The position numbers were made by a program, and so were the translations under genes. Positions 1-7,322 of a stretch of DNA of 12,790 bases are shown here, piece after piece; within the stretch, counting starts at the first letter, position 1, and each line of letters starts with the position of its first letter. Under the pieces are notes generated by a model that was given only the letters and a program-made list of their open reading frames with translations, searched no databases and had not been told where the DNA came from. Origin of the DNA: CAYRTD01 sp964426915 (GTDB lineage: Bacteria > Bacteroidota > Bacteroidia > Bacteroidales > GCA-2748055); NCBI GenBank assembly GCA_964426915.1, contig CAYRTD010000119.1:1-12790 (forward strand), given 5' to 3'.

Positions 1-105
1 GGTTTTCAACTTTTAATGCTTGGGATCATAGGAGAGTATATTGCCCGCATTTTTAATGAAACAAAAAGAAGACCGCATTTTATCATAAGTGAGAAATGCG
101 GTTAA
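1..105 (+). CDS. C-terminal end of a GT2 polyprenyl-phosphate glycosyltransferase (partial)
   Basis: Frame 1 is open from the window edge to a TAA at 103-105, giving the last 34 residues of a protein. They include a hydrophobic stretch followed by GEYIARIFNETKRRP and a short polar tail. This matches the end of the DPM1/GtrB/ArnC-like GT2 family, where the last transmembrane helix is followed by a conserved GEY-(I/L)-x-R-(I/L)-x-x-E-x-(K)-RRP segment. Such enzymes load a sugar onto undecaprenyl phosphate on the cytoplasmic face of the inner membrane, supplying donors for GT-C enzymes that act outside. The catalytic domain lies outside the window, so the sugar cannot be named. The next gene on the same strand starts 66 nt downstream and may be its partner. 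Confidence 0.75.
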   Translation, partial: GFQLLMLGIIGEYIARIFNETKRRPHFIISEKCG

Positions 106-126
106 ATAATTATTAGTCAACTAAGT

Positions 127-157
127 CAGGTATTATCTATAACCTGGTATTAATTAT
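127..157 (+). terminator. Weak hairpin with a T-rich tail after the GT2 gene
   Basis: CAGGT (127-131) and ACCTG (142-146) can pair as a 5-bp stem around an AT-rich loop, and a T-run follows within about 10 nt. It lies between the GT2 stop and the next start. The stem is short and the T-run is not immediately adjacent, so this may be only a weak or attenuating terminator, or chance. Confidence 0.2.
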
Positions 158-171
158 TTTTTAGTTTTAAA

Positions 172-1806
172 ATGGATTATAACAAAAATGTTCCTCTCAT
201 CTATTCAAAATGCTTTTTCTTTATATCAATTTTCGTAAATATTATTTTAAGCATTATTATTTTTGCTACTCTGAATGATAAACAGATTTATGTGTATTTT
301 AATTCAGACACTTTATATCTTCCTTCGATCTATCGTGACTTATTTATTGATAACAATACTCTTAATGGATGGAATCTTAATGGGGCCCCTAATTTTTTCC
401 CTGATATGCTCATGTTCTTTATTATGCGAAGTTTTTTTGATCATTTCATCCCCGCAGCTTTTATTTTTAGTCTGATTCAGATAATAATTTTGTTAGGTTT
501 ATTAAGTGTTTTTTATAAAAAAATGCTTCCCACATTGGGTTATGAACACTTAAATGTCGGTATTCTTCTCATGACTTTTTTTCTATTAGTGACCATTGTC
601 AGTAAAGACTTTGTTTATACTTTTTATATTTTCAGTATAAGTTATCATACAGGTGCCTTTCTTATGGCCCTGCTTTCTTATATTTTTCTTGTCGATTATA
701 TAAAAAAAGAAAATCTTTCTTCTTTAATTATTCTCAGCGTCGTTTCCGTGATCTCTGTGGCAAATGACCGACTTTTTTTGGTTATGTTTTCTCTTCCTGT
801 ATTTTCCCTGGTTGTTTTGCTTTTCAAAAAAACACCAATATTGAAGAAAATATACCTGATACTGATTGTTAATGCAGTGTCAATTATTCTCGGGATTCTG
901 TTATTCGATTATATAAAAAATCATACCGGAATAGAGATTATATCGTTATCATGGAAAGTATTTAAATTTGAAAATATCATACCATCCTTTCAGGTTTTTT
1001 TAGAACAGCATTTGAACTATATCAAAAATATGGATTTTCGTGGGATCATTAATATACTTTTTTTAATTAGTATTGTTTTTCATTTGGTTTTTTTAATAAA
1101 AAACCTGAAGGCTTTTTTTAAAGATAAACAATATATTAAATATGAATTAATTTATCTGCTAATCTTTCTCTCTGCTACATTAAGTGTTCTTTTCATGCCT
1201 GTTATAAACGGTAGTTATGTGTCATGGGCCATTTTAAGATATAACATATTTAGTTTTTACCTGGCAGTTTTTAGTTTCAGCTATATTTTCATGAAATTAG
1301 ATATTTATTTCGGTCTAAAAAAGGGCATAACCTGGGCTTTCACTTCTTTTTTGCTTATCTATATTGGAATCGTGACAATTACAGAGATAAAAAATAATAA
1401 TATAAGAGAAGGATTGTCCGATTTTATGAATTATTACCCGGAAGAAGTTGCATGCCTCGATTCATTGGCAAGAAAGAACGACTTGCAAAGCGGGGTTGCA
1501 ACATACTGGAAGGCAAAGAGATATACAATGTTTTCTCGTGAAAACCTTCGGATTTTTACCGTTTTCGAAAATTTGTCACCCTGGTATCACGTAATGAATG
1601 AAAACTGGTATTACTATGAAGATGGTAATTCAACGCAGCCAAGAAAATTTGACTTTATTATAACGGATAATATCGATCACAAAAATATCGAAAAGCACCT
1701 GGGAATTCCTACTGACACGTTATATTTAGCTGAGGATGAAGAAATCTTTATTTTCAGGGATTTCATTTACAATGAAGATACTAATCGTCCTTATATTCCA
1801 AGGTGA
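172..1806 (+). CDS. Multi-pass membrane protein, probable GT-C-type glycosyltransferase
   Basis: A 544-residue protein I do not recognise by name. One hydrophobic helix lies near residues 14-32. A polar loop follows with the pattern FNSDTLYLPSIYRDLF, then GWNLNGAPNFFPD. Many more hydrophobic segments run to about residue 410, and the last 130 or so residues are soluble (YWKAKRYTMFS, then FDFIITDNID). An acidic residue in the first extracytoplasmic loop, many helices and a periplasmic C-terminal domain are the general plan of GT-C enzymes that use polyprenyl-phosphate sugars. The preceding GT2 gene, which would make such a donor, supports this. The gene is visibly more AT-rich than the chaperone operon, as is common for surface-glycan genes acquired by transfer. 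It converges on the next gene with a 19-nt gap. It could instead be an O-antigen or teichuronic-type membrane protein. Confidence 0.6.
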   Translation: MDYNKNVPLIYSKCFFFISIFVNIILSIIIFATLNDKQIYVYFNSDTLYLPSIYRDLFIDNNTLNGWNLNGAPNFFPDMLMFFIMRSFFDHFIPAAFIFSLIQIIILLGLLSVFYKKMLPTLGYEHLNVGILLMTFFLLVTIVSKDFVYTFYIFSISYHTGAFLMALLSYIFLVDYIKKENLSSLIILSVVSVISVANDRLFLVMFSLPVFSLVVLLFKKTPILKKIYLILIVNAVSIILGILLFDYIKNHTGIEIISLSWKVFKFENIIPSFQVFLEQHLNYIKNMDFRGIINILFLISIVFHLVFLIKNLKAFFKDKQYIKYELIYLLIFLSATLSVLFMPVINGSYVSWAILRYNIFSFYLAVFSFSYIFMKLDIYFGLKKGITWAFTSFLLIYIGIVTITEIKNNNIREGLSDFMNYYPEEVACLDSLARKNDLQSGVATYWKAKRYTMFSRENLRIFTVFENLSPWYHVMNENWYYYEDGNSTQPRKFDFIITDNIDHKNIEKHLGIPTDTLYLAEDEEIFIFRDFIYNEDTNRPYIPR

Positions 1807-1825
1807 AATTCAATTAGTTATTTTA

Positions 1826-3421
1826 CTATTGCTTATATTCCTCAGAATATGTGACCAGCCAAAGTGGATGGTTCCTCCACCTCGACTCAAACCTGTATAA
1901 TATTTTTTCTTTGGGTCCTGAATTAGAAATTCCTGACTTAATGTAAAATACGTCCGGCTTATAGCTGCCACGTTTGATGCTTAAAATTTCCATTCTTTCT
2001 CTTGTAATGTAAAAAGAGTTCTCATGACTAATCCCGGTCCACTCCCTCAGGTATAATTCTTTCCCTTCCGAAATCTCCGCCACAGTAATTGCCTGTTGTT
2101 TTTGCTTAACGATGCGACTGCTATGATAGCGTTCTGGTAAAATGACGAGATTAAAACCAATCCTAAGGGTCAGAAGCAAAATAATAAGTAATTCCAATCC
2201 GTAGGAAGGTATTTTCCAAATTAGGACCAGAATTATTAATCCAGTGAGGAATACAGGCCAGAAAAGTGCCCGGGAGTATTCTTCTAATTGAAAATCATGT
2301 CTGAAGAATAACCAGGATCCTGCTATAAATGCTGTAATTAAAAGAATAATAAAAAAAGGACGGAATATCTTATTCCTGAATCCTGAAGATCCCTCTGCGA
2401 AGTAATGATGTGTAAAAAGAATGAATATAATGGGGTATAACATGAAAATATATCTCGGATAACTATCCACAGAGATCCAGTAAACAGGAATATTTACAAG
2501 GAATACAAGAGCCAGGTAACTGAGGAAATCATTTTTCCTGATCCTCTGATAAAATGATTTTTGCAAAAGAAAAATGAAGAACAGGGACCATGGCAAAAGA
2601 TGGTAAAGCTGCTCCACAGGATAAGTGAAAAGATGAAGAATGGTTTTCCACCATCCATGTTCAATAAATGTTCTTTTGGTCGATTCCGTAAGCAAAACCT
2701 CGAAATAGGGGTTTTCAGGGTTTTGATTCAGAAGGAAATAGTAATAGCTTCCGGCCATAAGCAGAAAGATCATTATCCCTGTAAGGTGGGGAAGGCTGAA
2801 CAATTTCTTCCACTTCCTGAAAAATATCATTGCCATAACAAGGGTCAATGCCTGAAAAACCAGTGCAGGCAGTCCTTTCATCAGGAAAGTTGCTGCAGTG
2901 ATAAGATATGATAAAATAAACAGGGTCATGAATTTTTCCTTTCGGCCATAATGATAGATGAGAATGAAGTTCAGGAATATGAGCATCGAGAAACTCATAT
3001 CTATCAGTCCCAGCATGGAATTATAAAAAAGGATTCTCCCACAGGTGATAAAAGCCATTACACTAATGAATGCTACCCTTTTTCCAACTTGCTTCCAGGT
3101 TGAGACGAATATTAAAAGCCCGAATAAGAGTAAAGATAAAACTGCCGGAAGTCTTATGATCCATTCCGAATGACTTCCGCTTATTTTGAAAAACGCAAGC
3201 AGGATCCAGTTATAAAGGGGAGGTTTGTTGAAATAATAATCGCCGTTGGTGGTTGGGGTGAGGAGGTTTCCTGAGATCTCCATCTCGATTGCGACTAGTG
3301 CTCGGGTTGCTTCGTCGGCAATTAGCGGCAATAACCCCAGATTTATAAACAATGCCGGAATAAGTAATATTATGATCAGGATAACAAAAAAAAGATAGTA
3401 TTTACCGGCCCAGGATCTCAT
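1826..3421 (-). CDS. ArnT/PMT-like membrane glycosyltransferase (GT39/GT83-like)
   Basis: A 531-residue protein with an N-terminal membrane helix (about 8-31), then IADEATRA with the acidic pair D36-E37 in the first periplasmic loop, and YYFNKPPLYNW around K66-P67-P68. These are hallmarks of the ArnT/dolichyl-phosphate mannosyltransferase family, in which the DE residues are part of the active site. About ten further hydrophobic segments follow, including the MKGLPAL region, and a polar tail of about 90 residues ends the protein. The length is close to the 500-560 usual for ArnT-like proteins. Members move a sugar from undecaprenyl phosphate onto lipid A, protein or another surface acceptor in the periplasm; the substrate cannot be read from the sequence. 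It is oriented away from the inserted segment that begins about 60 nt upstream of its start, so its promoter may have been altered by that event. Confidence 0.8.
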   Translation of the reverse strand: MRSWAGKYYLFFVILIIILLIPALFINLGLLPLIADEATRALVAIEMEISGNLLTPTTNGDYYFNKPPLYNWILLAFFKISGSHSEWIIRLPAVLSLLLFGLLIFVSTWKQVGKRVAFISVMAFITCGRILFYNSMLGLIDMSFSMLIFLNFILIYHYGRKEKFMTLFILSYLITAATFLMKGLPALVFQALTLVMAMIFFRKWKKLFSLPHLTGIMIFLLMAGSYYYFLLNQNPENPYFEVLLTESTKRTFIEHGWWKTILHLFTYPVEQLYHLLPWSLFFIFLLQKSFYQRIRKNDFLSYLALVFLVNIPVYWISVDSYPRYIFMLYPIIFILFTHHYFAEGSSGFRNKIFRPFFIILLITAFIAGSWLFFRHDFQLEEYSRALFWPVFLTGLIILVLIWKIPSYGLELLIILLLTLRIGFNLVILPERYHSSRIVKQKQQAITVAEISEGKELYLREWTGISHENSFYITRERMEILSIKRGSYKPDVFYIKSGISNSGPKEKILYRFESRWRNHPLWLVTYSEEYKQ

Positions 3422-3480
3422 GCGGCTAAAATTAGAATATCCTTAACTAAATTCCTAGAAGAAATTTTCTGAAGTTGAAG

Positions 3481-3490
3481 GTATTTTTGA
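3481..3490 (+). repeat. Left copy of 10-bp direct repeat GTATTTTTGA
   Basis: It is identical to 5163-5172. It sits between the start of the ArnT-like gene and the in-frame stop (3493-3495) that precedes the methyltransferase fragment. In AT-rich DNA a chance 10-mer match is possible, but its position at both truncation edges is notable. Confidence 0.45.
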
Positions 3491-3513
3491 TTTGATTTTC
3501 GCTAACGCACTGC

Positions 3514-4086
3514 ATGCACATTTGTAAAGCCCTGCAAGGCCATTACCTAAGGGCGAATTTTGAGTACGAAAGGGTGCAATTAGCACCACTTTTCTGGTTG
3601 CACAATGTCAAACAGATGATATTGGAATGGCCAATAGTTAAGCCAAAAAAAGAGCAATACATAAACATTGAGAAAAAGTCCATGCCGCTGCTCATTCCCA
3701 ACAAGAACTATATTCTGTTGAGACGTTTTAGCAGTAAGGATGATAAAAACCGCTTGATTGCCGCGCCGTACTTCTGCAATTTCATTAAATCGGAATATAT
3801 TGGAGTTGAAAACAAAGTGAACTACATCTACCGTTCAAAAGGGCATTTGGAACGAAATGAAGTTGTAGGAATTTGTGCCTTGCTAAACAGTAGCCTTTTT
3901 GATGCCTATTTCAGGATTTTCAATGGCAATGTCAATGTGAGTGCTACAGAACTAAGGGAAATGTCATTGCCTCCAATGGAGACCATTCAAAAAATTGGTA
4001 ATACTATTATCCTGTCCAATGATTTTTCAGTTGAGAATACAAACCGGATTGTAAATGAATATTTTGAACCAGCATATAGTACATGA
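3514..4086 (+). pseudogene. 5'-truncated PstI/BsuBI-type DNA adenine methyltransferase (C-terminal part)
   Basis: The 190-residue frame resembles the C-terminal target-recognition region of N6-adenine methyltransferases that accompany PstI/BsuBI endonucleases. Recognisable parts are APLFWLHNVKQM (24-35), NYILLRRFSSKDDKNRLIAAP (65-85) and the family-like ending LLNSSLFDAYFRIFNGNVNVSATELR (about 123-148). Full enzymes are around 500 residues. The SAM-binding FxGxG motif and the catalytic NPPY motif are absent, so this piece cannot methylate DNA. An in-frame stop lies at 3493-3495, so the missing part is not simply upstream in the same frame. The ATG at 3514 is only the first available; the first 14 or so codons look unrelated and may be junction sequence. 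The stop overlaps the endonuclease start (ATGA), the usual tight pairing of such genes. Confidence 0.75.
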
Positions 4087-5042
4087 GTAAAATTGAAGAA
4101 GCAAAACAGATATTGGAAGCAATGGGCCTTCCGAAAAGACAACAAAACGACCGTTCTGCATTAACATTGCTCGCATTGTGTAACCTGAAAGAAAAAGACA
4201 AATGGAACAAGGCCAAGGCGGTCAGTATGTCTGTGGTTGGTAATAAAGAAAATGCAAAATATGAGGGTGTCATGCGTTTCATTGCTGTGTATTACAACAA
4301 GCCGTATGCTGAAAACTCAAGGGAAACATTTCGCAGACAAACACTTCATCAATTTGTTCAGGCCGGAATCGTAAACCACAATCCGGAAAATCCTGAATTA
4401 TCAACCAATAGTAAAGACAATCATTATCGCTTGTCACCTGAAGCCTTGAAAGTTATTAAATCCTTTAACAGCAGAAACTGGAATAAAGAGATTAAGTATT
4501 TTAAAGAGAATGTTGGATTGTTGCGTGATAAATACCACAGGAAGCGGGAATTACGAAAAATTCCGCTAAAACTGAAAGACGGAACAGAATTGACTTTTTC
4601 TCCAGGAAAACACAATGAAGTTCAGATAGCAGTTATTGAAGAATTTGCTTCACGTTTCGCTTCTGGTAGTGACCTGTTATATGTTGGAGATACCGCCAAG
4701 AAAGATCTTTACATGGACAAGAAAGGTTTGGAAAAATTGGGGATTCCAATTGACGAGCATAGTAAGCTACCGGACGTTGTGTTGTATGACAAAAAGAAAA
4801 AGTGGCTGTTCCTGATTGAAGCAGTTACATCACATGGCCCTGTTTCTCCAAAACGGATTGTAGAAATGGAAAAGATGTTGAAGAACTGCATGGTAGGTAA
4901 AATATATGTTACAGCCTTCCCGGATTTTAAAGAATTCAAAAAGCATACTACTGATCTTGCCTGGGAAACGGAAGTTTGGGTGGTGAGCTTCCCGGATCAC
5001 ATGATTCATTTTAACGGAGATAAGTTTGTGGGACCGAGATAA
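4083..5042 (+). CDS. PstI/BsuBI-family type II restriction endonuclease
   Basis: A 319-residue protein, near the 320-326 of PstI and its relatives. Residues 1-150 form a helical, basic region corresponding to the family's winged-helix N-terminal domain (the ETFRRQTLHQFVQAGIV part looks like a recognition segment). The C-terminal nuclease domain contains PGKHNEVQ (E179), LLYVGDTAKKDL (198-209), LPDVVLYD (P230, D231), WLFLIEAVTSHGPVSPKR (241-258, with E246) and AFPDFKEFKK (278-287). These are the signature blocks of the family's PD-(D/E)xK-like fold, and none is visibly broken. The enzyme would cut double-stranded DNA at a short palindrome, CTGCAG for the namesakes; the specificity here is not known. 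It starts inside the last codons of the truncated methyltransferase and no functional partner gene is in the window, so survival of an intact frame is odd. No dedicated promoter was recognised. Confidence 0.88.
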   Translation: MSKIEEAKQILEAMGLPKRQQNDRSALTLLALCNLKEKDKWNKAKAVSMSVVGNKENAKYEGVMRFIAVYYNKPYAENSRETFRRQTLHQFVQAGIVNHNPENPELSTNSKDNHYRLSPEALKVIKSFNSRNWNKEIKYFKENVGLLRDKYHRKRELRKIPLKLKDGTELTFSPGKHNEVQIAVIEEFASRFASGSDLLYVGDTAKKDLYMDKKGLEKLGIPIDEHSKLPDVVLYDKKKKWLFLIEAVTSHGPVSPKRIVEMEKMLKNCMVGKIYVTAFPDFKEFKKHTTDLAWETEVWVVSFPDHMIHFNGDKFVGPR

Positions 5043-5172
5043 GGATTTCATTAGAGAAATTACCGATAGCAAAAAACTCATATTTATTAGCTGCGTCGAA
5101 CCGGAAGATGATTATTTAGTGGTTTGGCTTGCATCCAGGCTCTGTCAAAATACTGTTTGCCTGTATTTTTGA
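5026..5172 (+). pseudogene. Truncated TIR-domain-like coding remnant
   Basis: The frame from TTG 5026 (no ATG available) to the TGA at 5170-5172 encodes a short peptide containing KKLIFISCVEPEDDYLVVWL followed by ASRL. The pattern FIS-x-x-x-PED-x-x-x-x-WLA-x-x-L resembles the beginning of bacterial Toll/interleukin-1 receptor (TIR) domain proteins, where it forms the first strand, loop and first helix. The match stops after SRL (about 5142) and the reading frame ends 28 nt later inside the right copy of the 10-bp repeat, so the rest of the domain is missing. TIR proteins are frequent NAD-consuming effectors in defence islands, which fits the restriction gene next door. The similarity is judged by eye from fewer than 30 residues, so chance remains possible. 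Confidence 0.45.
5163..5172 (+). repeat. Right copy of 10-bp direct repeat GTATTTTTGA
   Basis: It is identical to 3481-3490. It lies immediately after the TIR-like match breaks off and before the hairpin that precedes the regulator gene. Confidence 0.45.
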
Positions 5173-5179
5173 AGGGTTT

Positions 5180-5200
5180 AGGCTTGTTTTAAGCCTTTTT
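5180..5200 (+). terminator. Hairpin with T-run downstream of the restriction genes
   Basis: AGGCTT (5180-5185) pairs with AAGCCT (5191-5196) around a 5-nt loop and is followed by a run of five T (5196-5200), an intrinsic terminator for plus-strand transcripts leaving the endonuclease region. On the minus strand the same hairpin follows the regulator stop but lacks a T-run, so it would be a weaker end for the operon. Confidence 0.55.
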
Positions 5201-5204
5201 AGCC

Positions 5205-6374
5205 TCACGCTCTCGAAATTGGAGAAGCAAAAGAATTTACATCTTTTTCTGTGATTCTTTTATCACATAAGATGATCAGTCTCTCCAGCACATTCCTGAA
5301 CTCCCTGATATTACCGGTCCACTCAATCTTTTGCAGTTCTTTAATTGCATCATCTGTAATTTCCTTTTTGGGCATTCCATATTCTGCACAGATCAATTCA
5401 TTGAAATAATCAGCCAGTTCGGGAATATCTTCAAGCCTTTCGTTGAGTTGGGGTACTTCAATTAATATTACGCTGAGCCTGTGATAGAGGTCTTCACGAA
5501 ATCTGTTTTTGTCTATCTCTTCCCGGAGATTTTTGTTGGTTGCTGCTATAATCCGGACATTTACATTTATATCTTTATCGCTTCCTACTCTTGAGATTTT
5601 ATTTTCCTGTAATGCACGCAGCACCTTGGCCTGGGCTGAAAGGCTCATGTCTCCGATCTCATCCAGAAACAGGGTTCCGCCGTCGGCTTGTTCAAATTTT
5701 CCCTTTCTTTGTTTAATTGCCGAGGTAAATGCACCTTTTTCGTGGCCAAACAATTCGCTTTCTATCAATTCCGATGGAATCGCTGCGCAGTTTACTTCCA
5801 CAAAGGGCATGGATGCCCTTCCTGATTTTTCATGAAGCCAGCGTGCAACCAGCTCTTTTCCCGTTCCGTTTTTTCCCGTGATCAAAACACGTGCATCTGT
5901 ACCCGCCACTCTGTCAACCATTTCTTTAACGCGGGTAATTGCTTCCGATGAGCCTACCATGTCGTAGGTCTTGCTTACTTTTTTCTTCAGTACTTTTGTT
6001 TCCGTTATAAGTGTTGACTTATCCATTGCATTGCGGATAGTTATCAGGAGACGGTTCAGGTCAAGCGGCTTTTCAATGAAATCGTAGGCACCCTTTTTAA
6101 TAGCGGAAACAGCTGTATCGATATTTCCATGTCCGGAAATCATGATAACCTGGGCATCGGTTCCTGCCGCATTGATGCTCTCAAGAACTTCAATGCCATC
6201 CATTTCCGGCATTTTAATATCACAAAGAATTATATCATAATTATTCTCCTTGAATAGCTCAAGTCCTTCCGGTCCGCTTGCGGCAAGATCAACTTCAAAC
6301 TTTTCATACTCCAGGATCTCCTGCAGGGTACTTCTGATATTCTTTTCATCATCTATTACCAGGATCTTTGCCAT
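5205..6374 (-). CDS. NtrC-family response regulator without a DNA-binding domain
   Basis: A 389-residue protein. Residues 1-118 are a receiver domain with D8, D9, phosphoacceptor D52, S80 and K102. Residues about 138-370 are an AAA+ sigma-54 activator domain: Walker A GKNGTGKE (167-174), the sigma-54 contact loop ESELFGHEKGAFTSA (205-219), Walker B GGTLFLDE (232-239) and FREDLYHRLSV as the arginine-finger region. GAFTSA replaces the classical GAFTGA, a variant I associate with Bacteroidota homologues. The protein ends about 20 residues after the AAA+ C-terminal subdomain, where NtrC would have a Fis-type helix-turn-helix; no such domain is encoded after the stop. It may act on sigma-54 RNA polymerase from solution, as FlgR does, or bind through partners. 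It is the last gene of the operon, 13 nt after the phosphatase gene. No histidine kinase is in the window. Confidence 0.9.
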   Translation of the reverse strand: MAKILVIDDEKNIRSTLQEILEYEKFEVDLAASGPEGLELFKENNYDIILCDIKMPEMDGIEVLESINAAGTDAQVIMISGHGNIDTAVSAIKKGAYDFIEKPLDLNRLLITIRNAMDKSTLITETKVLKKKVSKTYDMVGSSEAITRVKEMVDRVAGTDARVLITGKNGTGKELVARWLHEKSGRASMPFVEVNCAAIPSELIESELFGHEKGAFTSAIKQRKGKFEQADGGTLFLDEIGDMSLSAQAKVLRALQENKISRVGSDKDINVNVRIIAATNKNLREEIDKNRFREDLYHRLSVILIEVPQLNERLEDIPELADYFNELICAEYGMPKKEITDDAIKELQKIEWTGNIREFRNVLERLIILCDKRITEKDVNSFASPISRA

Positions 6375-6387
6375 ATTGCTGTTGGGA

Positions 6388-7317
6388 TTAAATATTTAAT
6401 ATTTCGGCAATAACCCCTTCCTTAAGGGCATATTCCGAAACCATCATTTTATTAAATTTCCGGTTTTCGAGGATAAAATTAACAAAAATCGTAGCGGGGA
6501 CAATCATTTCCACTCTTACCGGCTCCATTCCCGGCATTTTTTTTCTTTCTTCTGTAGTTGATTTCAGCAGAATACCATGCAGGCCCCGATAATCCTCAAG
6601 GATGATTTCCTTTCCTGGCTCACCGTTTAGGTGCCGGTATTTATCGGGTAAATGGTTTTTGATGAGTTCGAAGAAGGTTTCATAAGAACCTGAGGCACCT
6701 ATCATTATTTCAGGTTTGTATTTATCCAGGGCTTCGAAAAGAGAGCCGAGATTTTCGGCAAAGTATTCTTCCATTGCCTTGAGCGTGGAATCTGAAACCG
6801 GATCCTCAGGTTCAAATTTATCCAGTATCCTGGCCATGCCGAGATCAAAACTTTCAATCCAGTATGTTTTTTGCTTATCCGCAATAATAAACTCCACGCT
6901 TCCTCCGCCAATATCCGTGATCAGGATTTTACCGCCGGAAAAATCACATGCCTGCCGCACTCCTTTGTAAATCAATTCCGCCTCACGGTCTCCGGGTAGT
7001 ATATTTACATAAAGATCAAAATTCTCCCTGATCTTATTTAAAAGTACCTTGCTGTTTTTCGCATCCCTGATGGCCGAAGTGGCATATGCATAAACCTTTT
7101 CCGCATCAAATTTTCTGATGGTTTTATAATGATTTTCGATAGCCTTCATTGCTCTTTCAATCGCATCATCCTTCAGGATACCGCTATTGATCCCTCCTTT
7201 GCCAAGTTTTACCGGTTCTTTGGATGAATGTATAAATCTGACATTTGAGTCCTCCTGGTTTTCTGCTATAAGAAGATTGAAGGTGTTTGTGCCAAAATCG
7301 AGAATTGCCAGTCGCAT
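6388..7317 (-). CDS. Ppx/GppA-family exopolyphosphatase or pppGpp phosphatase
   Basis: A 309-residue protein with the sugar-kinase/HSP70/actin fold of the Ppx/GppA family. It has the phosphate loop DFGTNTFNLLIA (7-18), the family motif TSAIRDAKN (80-88), the catalytic-glutamate region PGDREAE (E112), the second phosphate loop TDIGGGSVEF (134-143) and GASGS further on. It has only the two core lobes and lacks the C-terminal HD-like extension that brings E. coli Ppx to 513 residues, as in the roughly 300-residue short members. Such enzymes remove terminal phosphate from polyphosphate or convert pppGpp to ppGpp; sequence alone cannot separate these. The start lies 5 nt after the permease stop, so the two are surely co-transcribed. 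Confidence 0.9.
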   Translation of the reverse strand: MRLAILDFGTNTFNLLIAENQEDSNVRFIHSSKEPVKLGKGGINSGILKDDAIERAMKAIENHYKTIRKFDAEKVYAYATSAIRDAKNSKVLLNKIRENFDLYVNILPGDREAELIYKGVRQACDFSGGKILITDIGGGSVEFIIADKQKTYWIESFDLGMARILDKFEPEDPVSDSTLKAMEEYFAENLGSLFEALDKYKPEIMIGASGSYETFFELIKNHLPDKYRHLNGEPGKEIILEDYRGLHGILLKSTTEERKKMPGMEPVRVEMIVPATIFVNFILENRKFNKMMVSEYALKEGVIAEILNI

Positions 7318-7322
7318 ATTAA

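Larger units (their letters stand above)
3481..5172. other. Candidate inserted defence-island fragment bounded by a 10-bp direct repeat
   Basis: Between two ordinary minus-strand genes lies a plus-strand block of a methyltransferase missing its 5' part, a complete endonuclease, and a short TIR-like frame missing its 3' part. The 10-mer GTATTTTTGA is present at 3481-3490, just before the methyltransferase frame opens, and again at 5163-5172, just after the TIR-like match ends. No transposase or clear terminal inverted repeat is visible. The arrangement suggests that an internal slice of a larger defence locus was captured, with the repeat as a target-site duplication or a short homology. This is inference from the truncations and the repeat. 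Confidence 0.45.

Noticed and set aside
2561..2911. Plus-strand frame of 116 codons
   Set aside because: It lies fully inside the ArnT-like gene on the other strand and has the composition of a reverse-strand shadow.
3499..3520. Integron-type attC or other recombination site at the left edge of the defence fragment (CGCTAACGC and the TGCATGCA palindrome)
   Set aside because: The bases do not fit the attC core consensus, there is no partner site at the right edge, and no integrase gene is present.
5043..5204. Frameshifted DNA-binding domain for the NtrC-type regulator downstream of its stop
   Set aside because: The minus-strand reading beyond the stop shows a hairpin and no helix-turn-helix-like residues in any frame, so the short protein is probably genuine.
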